From Tricholoma matsutake (Eukaryota; Basidiomycota; Agaricomycetes; Agaricales; Tricholomataceae): DNA of 64,000 nt. The stretch spans positions 1,054,001-1,118,000 of the forward strand of contig AP026540.1 of assembly GCA_026075535.2 (NCBI GenBank), given 5' to 3'. The position numbers and the translations under genes are program-made. The notes below the pieces were generated by a model. The model saw only the letters and a program-made list of their open reading frames with translations, was not told the DNA's origin and searched no databases. Of this stretch, positions 1-11,311 are shown piece by piece. Within the stretch, counting starts at the first letter, position 1; every line of letters begins with the position of its first letter.

Positions 1-179
1 ATCAGGTATCGGAAGTACCTAACACAGCAGATGATCACATTGTGAAGCTCAAGGAAGAACTATTCACCTTACGAAGTGGTAGACTGTACGCTTGAACTAA
101 TCGTAACATGCCTGCAGCACAACCCTGTCCTTCAAACCTGGTCCCACCTATTCCAGTCCAGCCAACAACTGCCCCACGC

Positions 180-1705
180 TGATAGGTTGTCTCCTCGGCT
201 CAAAGGCCGATTCACCATTTTGACCACATTCTAATCACATCGGATAACTCGCACGAGGTCCCAGAAGCAGCACGACCACTCCTGACCAAGTCTACCAAGC
301 GCAATATTGTATAGAACACGGTCGAGCATCGTATCAAATGCGATCAAGCATCGTCGAGCATTGTCGAACGTGGTCAAGCATCGTGAGCATTGTCGAACGC
401 GGATGAGCATTGTCCAACATCGTCGAGCATCGTAGAACGCGATCAAGCATTGTCAAACATTGTCGAGCATCATAGAATGCGGTCGAGCATCGTCGAGCAT
501 TGTAGAATGTGATCAAGCATCATCAAACATTGTCGAGCATCATAGAACGTGGTCGAGCATTGTGAGCATCATCGAGCATCGTAGAACGCGGTCGAGCATT
601 GTGAGCATTGTATCGAACGCGATTGAGCATTGTCGAACATGATCAAACATCGTCAAACATCATCAAACATTGTCGAACATCATCAAACATCATCAAACAT
701 CATCGCAAGCATCATATCGAATGCGATCGAGCATCATCGAACACGATCGAACATTGTCGAACATCATTGCGAGCATCGTATCAAACACAATCGAACATCA
801 TCGAGCATCGTCGAGTGTCATCAATCGATATCGAGAGACTGTGAGCGACATTGGGCACCGCATTTGTTATCTATATGGTGGAATAACATGCACCAGGAAG
901 TATTCCAACTTGTGCTCAAACTTGCTGATAGTAGGTCAGCCTCGTTCCAAGTCCCTATTGCGCACAGAACCCGCTGGACGCATTATTGCGAGACTTAGCG
1001 CAGTTTATACACAAAGGACAGTCCCCTTTTAGTTCTATACCCTTTATTACTCTTTCATCATATGATATATATCTTTCTTGTTCGGATTCCAGTCTCCTTT
1101 TTGGCCTTGTGCCTTAACTCATATCTTTTGCCTCATGTTCTACACATGTTCTCTAGCCTTTTTAGGTACATTCTTTATTTTATATAAAAAGATGTACTAG
1201 ATACAAAGAAAAGGAAGAAAGTCGTCATCTTCCTCCCAGATCACAGTGATTTGAGAGTACAGTTTAGTCTTATTCAGTCCGAAGTTTGGTGTTTTACGCT
1301 AAACCTCCTCGAAATTCCTCGAAATTCCTCGCATTACGCTATTTTCGCTCTCGCTTCCCTCAATTAGCCTTTTTGTCACTTCTACTACTCGTCTAGTCCC
1401 CCGATCTTGCGTGAGAACATATCTGCACACTCGAAATTCCTTGAAACCTCTTCGAAAAATATCGCGACATCTCGAAAAGCATCGCGACATTGCGAAAATC
1501 ATCGCAAAGTCTCGAAAATCATTGCAACATCTCCAAACACATTCTTTTAGCCTCGAACTGCTTCGACAAGCAGTTGTTTTATGACTATTTGACGGTCGGT
1601 CTGACAGGTGACATCTAGAGGGCCTCGCATCCTTCCTCTGACTCATGTTATACCATCCGAAGCCTTTTGTGGGTTTTGTTTGGGTTTCCAGGTTGAGCAT
1701 CATCA
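180..1705 (+). repeat. solo LTR of the A/B/C family with expanded minisatellite
   Basis: It starts TGATAGGT and ends ATCATCA, the same ends as the LTRs of B and C, and is flanked by ACGC at 176-179 and 1706-1709. Removing it and one ACGC rejoins the gag frame (T-A-P-R-A-P-V), which proves an insertion followed by LTR-LTR recombination. At 1526 bp it is longer than the 1.15-1.19 kb relatives because of a 10-bp repeat array at about 322-815. Its 3' third resembles the LTR of A, while its first part resembles B and C. Confidence 0.92.
322..815. repeat. 10-bp minisatellite, about 50 units
   Basis: Tandem, variable copies of a TCGARCATYR-like decamer run through this stretch. Related LTRs hold only about three such units at the same place (near 28868-28900). 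The 10-nt period leaves all three plus frames largely open, which explains several Ile/His/Ser-rich open frames here that I do not regard as genes. Confidence 0.9.
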
Positions 1706-2610
1706 ACGCGCTCCGGTACCTTCCACTTTGTCTATGGCAACCAATCCTCCAACATCGACCTCAGCATCGGCTACCAAATCCAGTCCAACCTAGCCACCTA
1801 TCATTCACCCATATGCTGCCGCTAAAGAGAACTCGTACCTCCCACCTCATGAACAAAACTTTGCATCGACTGGTAAAGGTAAAGTAAAGAAGGCCCATTG
1901 CACCATATCCAAGCTCTGATTCACAAGGACAAGATCGCAGAAGACATTTTCACTCGTTCAATGAAGACTCCTATTATCACGCTAACATCCAAAGAATTAC
2001 TCTCGGTAGCGCCAGAGGTTTGAACTAAATGGAAAGAACAGGTCACAACACAACACATTCAGCAAACTGATAACACGATGAACATCCTCGACGATGACGT
2101 CTACATACTCAACGATCCTTACGAGACTTATATTAACAGTCTGCGCCCCGGTGACATTCTGGAACCTTTCATCGTCGCAAAGGAATCTCATGCAATTAGA
2201 TTGGTCATTATAAATGTCAACGGTAGAAACCCAGTCGAGAGTGTCGTCAACCCAGGTTCCTCGATCATCGCAATGTCGGAAAAGGTTTGTCATGAACTTG
2301 GTCTCGCCTATGACCCTTCAATCCGCATTCCTCTACAATCGGCAAACAGCGGTATCGATGAAAGTCTCGGTTTAGTGTGTAACGTTCCTTGTGAAGTCAG
2401 CACCATCACGCTATACATGGAAAATCATATTATTCACGACCCAGCATACGACATTTTATTCAGACGCCCTTTCGAAGTTCTCACTGAGAGTACAGTGAAG
2501 AACTATCGGAACAAATCGCAGACGATTACCATCCTCGATCCAAACTCGACGCGATCGTGTACCATTCCAACGATCCCTCGATCGAATCAATGTCGAAAAG
2601 TAGTTCAAAA

Positions 2611-2617
2611 GGATTTT
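2611..2617 (+). promoter_or_regulatory. candidate -1 frameshift site GGATTTT (element A)
   Basis: The heptamer reads G GAT TTT in the gag-PR frame, two codons before the gag-PR stop TAG. The RT frame is -1 relative to gag-PR and overlaps it. B (16697-16703, minus) and C (32352-32358) have the same heptamer at the same distance from the stop. GGAUUUA-type sites are known to work in mammalian betaretroviruses; use here is inferred. Confidence 0.55.
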
Positions 2618-5600
2618 CGGAGTTAGAGGATCAACTTTCGGAGGCCGATCAGTGTGCTTTCATTATTTCCTACGACCATTCTAATCCTTCTATTACTATC
2701 GAGTACACTGCGGACATTCCTGATATTGACTCCTCGAACACTTCAAACTACTATTCCTTTTCTTTGATCGTTGCGAAGTTATATTTAACGGCTAGTGAAC
2801 AGTATGCGACATATTTATCGACTTCGATGGAGACCCCTATGCAATCTTCTTCTATCTATTCCCCTTCCAATATCTCGACATTCGACTCTCTCTATCTGAC
2901 ACTTGCCGCTTCAAAGAAGAAGTACAAGGCCATCGCACAGAAGATTCGACCCGTCGTCGCTGACCTTCCTGATCGCTTTCACATCATTTGCAAGATCACT
3001 GGTGATCCACTCGAATACATGCCGAAACTCAATCCTCGTCCCCCACCTTTCTCTCCCACCCCTCGATATTCGCTCCAACGCAAGGCCATTGTTGACAGGA
3101 ATCATCCAGGTGATTTCCTATGGCCCGAAGAACGAAATCTCATGCACGACTTCATTCGAAACCACGAAACTGGCTTTGCGTGGACTGACAATGAATGAGG
3201 TAGCTTCCGACCAGACTTCTTCCCCCCGATCGAATTCCCAGTCATCCCTCACACCCCTTGGGTCGAGTGAAACATCCCAATTCCCCCCGGCATTTACAAA
3301 GAAGTCTGCGATATTATCAAGAAAAAGCTCGAAGCCGGTGTCTATGAACACTCGAACTCTTCGTATTGATCACGATGGTTCGGCGTCATGAAGAAAGACG
3401 GCAAAGCGCTCCGACTCGTCCACAGCCTCGAACCTTTGAACAAGGTTACGATCCAGCACTCAGGCGTCGTTCCCATCCCTGAGCACTTAGCAGAGCAGTT
3501 CGGCAGACAATCGTGCAGTGGAATGCTCGACCTCTTCGTAGCGTTCGACAAAAGGAAAGTCGCCAAATCTTCTCGCGATCTAACGACATTCCAGACACCC
3601 TTTGGTGCACTTTGCATCGTCACCCTTCCAATGGGTTGGACAAACTCAGTCCCGATCATGCACGACGACATCATGCATATCCTATGACCTGAAATACCCT
3701 ACATCACAATCCCCTACATCGACGACATTCTGATCAAAGGCCCGAAGTCTCAATACCAACTTTGTGGTGGTGCCTACGAGATGATTCCAGAGAATCCTGC
3801 GATTCGAAGGTTCATCTGGGAGCACTTCGAGAACCTCAACAGGGTGATTCAGTGCATGAAGTATTGCGGAGGGACATTTTCAGGCCCAAAGCTCTTTCTC
3901 TGTGTTCCCGAAATAATTGTTCTAGGTCATCATTGCAACATCGAAGGTCGTATGGTCAACCTGACATGCATCGAAGCAGTCAGCAATTGGGGACCTTGTT
4001 GATCGCTCACTGAAGTCAAAGCATTCTTAGGAACAATTGGAGTTTGTCATATCTTTATTCGAAACTTCACTCACCAAGCCACAGCTCTAATCCACCTCAC
4101 TCAAAAAGATGTTCCTTTCAAGTTTGGACCGAGCCAAATCGCGGCACAGGAAGACTTGAAGCAAGCCCTTATCACCTCGCCAGCCATTCACGCCATCGAC
4201 TATTCATCCAACGCACCAGTCATACTATCGGTCGACACTTCGCACATCACCATCGGCTTTTTCCTCGCCCAATGCAACCCCAACAATGTTCGAAGCTGAT
4301 TTGGTTCCATTACGCTCAACAACTGCGAATCTCGATTTTTGCAACCAAAGCTCGAACTCTACGGACTTTATCGAGCCCTCAGCGCCCTTTGACTTTATAT
4401 TATCGGCATTCACAATCTTATCGTCAAAGTTGACGTGAGGTACATCAAAGGCATGTTATCGAACCCCGATATTGCACCCAGTGCTAGTATAAACTGTTGG
4501 ATTGTTTCGATACTCACCTTTCACGTCACCCTCGTCCATGTTGCAGGAACCCATCACGGTCCCGACGGACTCTCGTGATGTCCACCACAAGCTGAAGACA
4601 GCCAGCTTGATAATGAAGAAGACTTTGGAGACTGGATAGATCGACTTCATGGCTTTGTACACCAGATAAACCCGATATCGACTCAGCCATTCTCCTGCCA
4701 ACAACAACTGACACTCGCCCTCTCCTCCGATATCGCTCAGCAGAACAAAGTTACCTACGAAGGCATCCTGCGAAGTAACAATGCAAAAAAGGATGACGCA
4801 CGACTACTTCGTGTTCAAAAGTGGTTAGGTGACTTGGTACAACCTCTCAATCTATCAGACACAGAATATGCTACCTTCGTCCGATATTGCACTGAATTCT
4901 TTATAGATTCAGGCAAACTATGGAGAAAAGACTCCCACGGCGCTCACAAAATTGTCGCCATCCCTGAACGCCGCCTTGAAATCATTCGCCCAGCTCACGA
5001 TGACATCGGACACAAGATGGTGTTTGCTACAAAGTCCCTGATCACTTTGCGATTCTGGTGGCCCAACATGAAGGCTGACATTGCCTGGTATATTCGAACA
5101 TGCCATCTCTACCAAGTTTATCAAACATAAAACCTTCTAATTCCCCCCATAGTTGCGACACCAGCTCCTCTATTCGGCAAAGTTTACATCGACACTATGC
5201 AAATGCCTCCATCAGCTGGATTCAAGTACATTGTCCAAGGCCGATGTTTGCTCTCAACATATCCAGAGTGGCGAAAGCTTCAATGCAAGAATGCGACAAC
5301 CCTTGGCAACTGGATTTTTGAAGATATCATTTGTCAATGGGGCTCTCTTTACGAGATCGTTAGCGACAATGGAAGCGCTTTCATCACTGCGATTGAGTAT
5401 CTCTCCAAGCACTACCATATTAACCACGTTCACATTAGTGGTTATAACTCTCATGCTAACGGACTCGTCGAACGAAGCCACTTCGACGTTTGCCAATCAC
5501 TATTCAAAGCCATTGACAGAGACCAAAGCAAATGGTCGAATGGAGTGCACTCAGTCTTTTGGGCAGAATGAGTTATGGTTTGTAAATGTATGGGTTGCTC

Positions 5601-6162
5601 CCCTTACTTCATTATTACAGGATCGCACCCCCTCATTCCCCTCAATATCTCCGAAGCCACCTACTTGCAACCCCCTCCCGCTTTGATCCTCTCGACTACC
5701 GACCTAATTGCCAGACGTGCCATCACCCTACAGAAGAGATCCTCAGACCTCGAAGTCCTTCATTTGAAAGTCTTTTTGGCACAGCTCGAAGCTGCAAAGT
5801 GCTTTGAACAAGTTCACCAGCGAACGATTCATGATTACGACTTTGCGAAAGGTGACCTCGTTCTACTTCGAAACACACAGATCAAGAAATCACTCAATCA
5901 AAAGATGCATGCACAATACCTAGGCCCACTCATTGTTATTGAATGAAATTATGGTGGTGCTTATATCCTTTGCGAATTAGATGGCTCCGTACTTCATCGA
6001 CCCGTTGCTGCATTCCGACTCCTTCCCTATCTCGCCAGAAAGTCCATCCCTCTTCCCCTGAACTTCCTTGACATCGACTTGAACTGTCTCGAAGGACTTT
6101 GAAAGACTTCAGACGTTGACTCCGACATAGATGAACATTTTCCAGATATCAAACCTGACTAG
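2611..6162 (+). pseudogene. pol of element A: RT, RNase H, integrase
   Basis: The frame runs -1 to gag-PR. In order: a linker ending near 3200, RT with TLPMGWTNSVP and YIDDIL (about 3240-4000), RNase H with ELYGLYRAL and HVAGTHHGPDGLS (about 4100-4600), then integrase with an HHCC-like finger whose second Cys is lost (CHLYQ where B and C have CHYCQ). The catalytic residues are Asp in VYIDTMQMP, Asp in VSDNGSAF and Glu in GLVERSHFD. A GPL/Y-type module ends at TAG 6160-6162. No chromodomain is visible. Stops occur near 3685, 4000, 4300, 4390, 4578, 5128, 5569 and 5944; nearly all are TGA. The copy is dead. Function (cDNA synthesis and integration) is known from the family. Confidence 0.9.
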
Positions 6163-6255
6163 CTATTCTTTTCCTTTGTCTCGAACATCGAACTTATAAC
6201 TTCGTTCTCAATTAAGTGTACATTACAAGTCGCGATATTGCCATATAGTGTGGTC

Positions 6256-6310
6256 ATGCAAACTCAAAAGGGTTTTTCAGCCATGATGATTTACTGAGCC
6301 TTTCCCTTAT
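6256..6310. other. conserved block between convergent pol and antisense gene
   Basis: A stretch containing GGGTTTTTC and GAGCCTTTCCC is recognisable in A, B (about 13010-13060, reverse) and C (about 36000-36053), although flanking noncoding DNA has diverged. It lies between the 3' ends of pol and the antisense gene. A shared 3'-end or terminator role is a guess. Confidence 0.45.
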
Positions 6311-6427
6311 TATCGTATTTCGTTTCTTTCCTCTTTCTTATCATTTTCATTCAATTATTTATGAAACTTTATTTAAGAAGATAGAATACAAAACAAAGTC
6401 CACAAAAAACACAAAAAGAAAACCATC

Positions 6428-7758
6428 CTACTCAGCCAGCAACCCTTCCAACCCCTCTATCTCATCTAACAACATCTCCAAATCAACTTGCCTCTCCGCC
6501 TATCTCGCCACAATGCGTCGATGATGCATCGCTACCCCTTCGTCCATCACCTTGCTATCCTCCACCTCTTGAACCTCCTTCGCCTTCGCCTTTCCCTTCA
6601 ACTTCTTTCCCTTTGGCTTATCCCCTGACAGCGTTGAAGGCCCCACGACGTTTTCAATGGGCTCGATCGCCCTCACCACACAAATTTGAATGACTAAAAC
6701 AATCAATTAGAGGGCTTGAAACACGTCAAATGGCACTTGTACCTGGTTTTGGGCGTGATGTCTCCTTCGCAGCCGTCGCTCACATTGCTACCACTGTTGT
6801 CGCTTCCTCGGCCTTTCGACCCCTGCATTTCGGCACATCCTCCTTGTGCACCCCTCATCTCAAGACCCCCTCCCAGTAGCAGCCTTGGACTGCTTGTGTG
6901 CACTTGACGCACTTTGGTGCCCCCTTCTCGATGATACATGGAGGTTGCGACTGCATCTTGGCACAATGATCGCACTATGAAAAAGTCGATTAGCGAACCG
7001 GAAAGGACAAGACAGAACTCGACAACTTACTGGGCCCTCGAACTCGAGCAGTCTGCTCTCGGTGAACTTTGCACGCTTCACATTCACCTCCTCTATCTCC
7101 AGCTCCACCTTGCCGTCTTCCACATCTCCCACCTTTCGCTTCCCCAGCTCTACCAACTCCCCCCGTCCAACTTCACCCTCATTATCATCAGCAATTTCCG
7201 CTACCTCAATCGCCTTCGCCTCTGCCTCGACCTCTGCATTCTGCTCCCGCAATGCCTCCTTCGAAAGCATCTTTGCACAGAAACTCTCGATAAGCACTCG
7301 TTGCACCTCAACGAGAGCGGCCCTGCGCTCTTGCATTCTCTCCGCCTTCTGCTCTGCCACCACCTGTCTCGCCGTCTCCTCGTCTTCCCGTCGACACCTA
7401 TCCATCGCCTCTCATTCCTCCAGCTCAATTTCCTCCTTCAGATCCGAAAACAACAAGTCTCCGCCCCATGAAACCCATTCCCGATGCACCATCGACTTAA
7501 ATAGCTCGAGCGCCTCGTCAATGACCTTTTGGATGGCCAGTTTGTGTTCTTTGCCAAGATCATCTGCCAACTCGTCATATTCAGCCTGCACGAGATGTTT
7601 CAGTGGATCGAACCAAAAGGAAAGAGATGAAAATGTACCATCTTCTCGCAAAAACCCTTACCCAACACTTCGAAATCGACGTCTTCTCCCACACCGCATT
7701 CGGGCATGGACTTGGCATACTCGAGGACCTTGGCGTTCAGTTGAGCTAAGAGAGACAT
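6428..7758 (-). pseudogene. antisense accessory gene of element A (acidic coiled-coil, six-Cys cluster)
   Basis: This gene is convergent with pol. The ATG at 7758 opens MSLLAQLNAKVLEYAKSMPE. Exon 1 (7639-7758, 120 nt) ends in FCEKM followed by a GT-AG intron, exactly as in B and C. Exon 2 encodes AEYDELADDL..., WVSWGGDLLF and a long charged coiled coil. After a second intron comes CDHCAKMQSQPPCIIEKG and KCVKCTQAVQGCYWEG, spacing C-X2-C-X8-C-X8-C-X2-C-X6-C, close to fungal Zn2Cys6. The last exon is Lys-rich and ends at TAG 6428-6430. In-frame TGA codons at about 7409 (ELEE*EAMD) and 6849 (VLR*GVH), plus one near the 3' end, disable it. The start agrees across three copies. Regulation by a DNA-binding factor is conceivable, but function is unknown. 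Confidence 0.8.
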
Positions 7759-7904
7759 ACCGAAGATTTGAGGTAGGGAGAACAATTGAGAGAGGAAGGA
7801 AATAACTGGTTCGATGTTTGTTTATCGTTGTCAACATGACCTCATGACGTCACGTGTTTTGGATCGGCTGACTGGGACAGTCAGTATTTCACTTAGGGGG
7901 AGGT
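7759..7904. promoter_or_regulatory. antisense-gene promoter region and polypurine tract of A
   Basis: Between the antisense ATG and the 3' LTR lie about 146 bp. Read on the minus strand they contain CACGTGACGTCA (E-box plus CRE-like core) followed by a CT-rich run before the ATG, a common fungal promoter layout. The same place in B and C has GGTCATGTGACA. On the plus strand the last bases (about 7894-7904) are the purine tract TAGGGGGAGGT that would prime second-strand cDNA. Confidence 0.5.
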
Positions 7905-8910
7905 TGATAGGTCCACCTAGCACTATAAGGTCTGTAACCACTCACAGCAGTTCCACATCAATCTCCCATGACACTCGGAACCCTTTGAACACCTTCGAGC
8001 CTCACAAAACGCTCCCAAACAGGCTTTGAGCGGCCTCGTGCTACCTCAATCCCCCTCACCTCGAACGATATAGGAACACTTCAGATGCGCTCGGCCGCCA
8101 TCATCATGGCCTCTGGCACTCTTACTACATGCTGATGAGTCATAGCAAGGCTGACCAAGCTATTCGGCCACCGACTGAGCACGCGCGAGACGACTAAGGA
8201 CACAATGAGGTGAATTTCAAATGTTTAGATGGTTTGTAATGACATAGGACAAGTACATTTTGCACATATCAGGACTCCGGAGATTTAATGCTTATCTTTA
8301 ATTGTTTTACTCAGTGATCGAGGTTTATCTTTTATCCTAGACTTCACCTCATGTAGGCCTCATGTTCTCCTTACCCTTTTTGGTAGTACCTCTTCAGAAC
8401 TTATTTAAACTTGTAATAGTTACTCACTTACAAAGGAAGAAAGAGATCATCTTACTTCACTATAGTCTGATTTAAGAGTTCAGCTCTCGAGTCCAAGCCT
8501 CTTGTCTAGCCTGAAGTTCTGCAAATTGTTGCGAACTTCCTCGAAACTTCATATTAGCCCTCGAACCCTTCATCCATCGTATACCGTTATCGCCCCTCAT
8601 CACTATCATCGCCGCCCCACTCACATATTCCTTCTACACACTTCGTAAAACTGTCTATACCATTCCCGATTACCTTGAATGTCTCCTATAACCCTCGAAC
8701 CTTATCGATCTCCCTTGAACTTACATCAAGAGGTCTCACGCCCCTTCGAACATTCTCAAAACCCTTCGTACCCACTCGGACATCTTATGCCTCCATTGGG
8801 TTGGATTCGGTGAATTTTAGTACCACCTTGCACCCTTCCTCTAACTCGTGTTATACCATCCAAGGCCATTTTGGTAGGTTTTGTTTGGGGTTTCCGGGTT
8901 GAGCATATCA
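7905..8910 (+). repeat. 3' LTR of element A
   Basis: It starts TGATAGGT directly after the purine tract and ends GGTTGAGCATATCA. It is 1006 bp and diverged from B and C except at its ends. The right flank (CCGC...) is integrase sequence of element E read on the minus strand (LVFHA). Confidence 0.88.
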
Positions 8911-10149
8911 CCGCGTGGAATACCAGGTGTATTTTCCACTGTTCTGGTAACTTCAGTTGGTAGGAGAGTGGGCTCAGGACCTTGTCAATGGTGAATGGTC
9001 CTTCTCTCTTTGGTGCGAGCTTCCTTGTTGCATGTGTCATCTTGAGGTTCTTTGCTTCTAGCCACACTCTGTCTTCTTCTTTGAATGGGGTGAAGTGTCT
9101 TGTCATCCTTTCCGCCATCATCTGTCTGGCTAACTTGTGAGTTGCCTTTGCTTCGTCTCAGGCTTGCTGCAGTGCGACAATTTGCTTCTCGATAGCCGGT
9201 ATGTTTGTTTTCAAGTATGGGAAGGGGATCGCCTTGGGCTTGTAGCCTGTCATGAAGTAGAATGGAGAGTTCTTCTGTACGGAGTGGGTTCTCTGGTTGT
9301 GCATGAACTCTGCGGTCGGGAGGAGGTGTTTCCAATTCTCCTGGTTGTTCAAGCAGAAGATTTGTAAGTATACTTCCATTTCTTGGTTCACCTGTTCTGT
9401 CTCCCTGTCGGTCTGGGGGTGGTACACCGTGCTCATTGCCAGCTTGATTCCGAGCAGTCTTCCTAGCTCCTGGAAAAGCTGTGAGGCAAATCTGGGATCT
9501 CCATTGGAGATGATCTTGTCTGGGAGGCTGAATTGTTTGTAGACGTTGTCTAGGTAGAGGGTGGCTGCTCCCAATGCATCTACAGTTTTCCTGCAAGGGA
9601 TAAGAATTACCCCCTTCATAAGCCCATGGTCTACCACGACCATGAGTGCATCATAACTGTCAGACTCCGGCAAGTCAGTTATAAAATCTGTCATCACCAT
9701 TGCAAATGGTCTCGTTGCTTTGGATTTGATCGGTTGCAGTGGGGGTGTTGTCAGGTGGGTGTTGACCTTCATTTGCTGGCATGTGGCGCATCCAGCAACA
9801 TAGTTCTTGATGTATGTCATCATTCCTGGCCACCAGTAGTCCCTTCTGATCATTTCGGTAGTCTGCCATTGTCCCAGGTGTCCGCTGGTTATTCCTTCAT
9901 GGTACTTTTGCACCAGCCTCTTCTGCAGTTCTCTGTTGTCGGGGACGTAGCACCTGTCTCGGAAGAATAGAAGGCCATCTTCTATCTTCCAGTCTTCCAA
10001 TGCTGACTTTATCGGCGGTGTTCCTTTGGTCTTTAGCACCTCGATTGCGCTTTTCACCAGGTCATCTTTCATGATGCTCCCTGCGAGCAAGTCATGCATT
10101 TTGGTGTCAAAAAATTTCATGAATACTGTCTCTGGCAGCATCGTGACAT
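8911..10149 (-). pseudogene. integrase half of element E pol, separated from its 5' half
   Basis: On the minus strand this reads TMLPETVFMKFFDTKMHDLL, a finger with GHLGQWQT...RRDYWWP...CATCQQMK (HHCC), then integrase with VMTDFITDLP (Asp), ISNGDPRFASQLFQELG (second Asp displaced in S-N-G-D) and TEQVNQEME (Glu). A frameshift lies near 9150. The C-terminal part (KEEDRVWLEAKNL, PKREGPFTIDKVLSPLSYQL, LPEQWKIHLVFHA) is cut by the 3' LTR of A. Its first residues continue exactly from E at 28603 (NNNEDV then TMLPE) once one target-site copy is removed. It is therefore the other end of E, now on the opposite strand. Confidence 0.9.
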
Positions 10150-11311
10150 TGATGATGCTCAACCCTGGAAAACCACCAGAACTGCCAATGAGGCAATCAA
10201 TGATGTTTGCGACGAGTCAGAGGAAAGTTGTGAGACATTCTGAATGTTCATGGTCAAACCTATGAGAAGATTACTAGTTAACACTAGTCATGAAGGTAGT
10301 GTTATGAGAGACGAAAGTGTTTGGCACAGTCCGATCGAGTATCGATTGATATCGAGGGTGATCAATGAGATTGACGGCGAACGAGTTTTATTGTCGATGG
10401 TTGATATGTGAATTATGGGGACCTTTCGATAGGTCGATGGTATACGAAGGGTGTGGCAAACTGCTATGAAGTGTTGGAAGGGTTGCTAGAACTAATGACA
10501 AGAGGATTGAGGGAGGATCGAGGATGCGACGATTGCAGAGGTTTCTCGTCGATTGAGAAAACCCGCAGAGACTTAGATTGTTTTTAGAAAGTTGATTGGA
10601 TGCTTAGAACTGTATACGAGACAATATGTGAAGATGATTTCTTGTTATTACTACAGAGTTTTATATGTTTTAAAGAAACTTCCTAAAATGGAATGAGAAA
10701 CATGTGTAGAACATGAGGCAAAAGATATGAGTTAAGGCACAAGGCCGTAAAGGAGACTGGAATTTGAACAAGAAAGATATATATATCATATGATGAAAGA
10801 GTAATAAAAGGAAAGAACTAAAAGAGACTGTCCTTTGTGTATAAACTGCGCTAAGTCTCGCAATAATGCATCCAGCGGGTTCTGTGCGCAATAGGGACTT
10901 GGAACGAGGCTGACCTATGATCAGCAGGTTTGAGCACGAGTTGGAATATGTCCTAGTGCATGGTCTTCCACCATTTAGATAACGAAGGCGGTGCCCAATG
11001 TCGCTCGTAGTTTCTCGATATCGATCGATGACACTCGACGATGGTCGATTGTGGTTGTGGCTTGTTCGAAGTTGGTCGGGGATGTTCGATGGTCATGTAG
11101 GGGAATCTTAGTGACTTTCAGGGTAGTCCTAAGGTTGTGCACTGTGGGCTTTTGATACAATCGATGTCGCTGGTGATGTTTCAACATGGTCAATATGATA
11201 TCGCGATCGATAGAGTCGCGCTGCGTCTGGGACATTGTAGGAGTTAGCTGATGTGATTATAATGATGCTAAAGTGGTGAATTGGTCCTTGAGCCGAGAAG
11301 ACAACCTATCA
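10150..11311 (-). repeat. 3' LTR of element B
   Basis: On the plus strand it begins TGATGATGCTCAACC and ends ACCTATCA. It is 1162 bp. The purine tract (read reversed: CAGTAAGGGGGAGGA) abuts at 11312-11327, identifying this as the 3' LTR. Confidence 0.92.

Larger units (their letters stand above)
1..2626 (+). pseudogene. gag-protease of element A, interrupted by a solo LTR
   Basis: Positions 1-179 read as gag (for example FTLRSG, aligning with FALRSG in C). The frame resumes at 1706 after the solo LTR with a proline- and serine-rich stretch and HPYAAAKENSYLPPHEQNF, matching the same place in C. A frameshift lies near 1880-1900. The open part from 2078 encodes a retropepsin-like domain: VNPGSSIIAMSEKVCHELGL stands where B and C have D-P-[SG]-S-S, so the catalytic Asp is replaced by Asn here. 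It ends at TAG 2624-2626. Stops at about 95 and 2023 are TGA, the latter where C has Arg. The product would be the capsid and protease of the virus-like particle. It cannot be functional in this copy. Confidence 0.85.
1..8910 (+). mobile_element. Ty3/gypsy element A, 5' end outside window
   Basis: This is a degenerate LTR retrotransposon read left to right: end of gag, protease, RT, RNase H, integrase, then a convergent antisense gene, a purine tract and the 3' LTR. Its order and proteins match elements B and C, but it is clearly more divergent than those two are from each other. The 3' LTR ends inside the integrase C-terminus of element E, so A inserted into E. Its own 5' LTR and early gag lie left of position 1. 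A solo LTR of the same family interrupts gag at 180-1705. Confidence 0.9.

Noticed and set aside
460..1032. Several Ile/His/Ser-rich plus-strand frames of 60-122 codons
   Set aside because: Products of the 10-bp minisatellite, whose length is not a multiple of three and which lacks stop codons; the same sequence is read in three frames.
8911..10149. A separate Ty3 element on the minus strand
   Set aside because: Its start continues in frame from element E at 28603 after removal of one target copy, so it is the displaced half of E.
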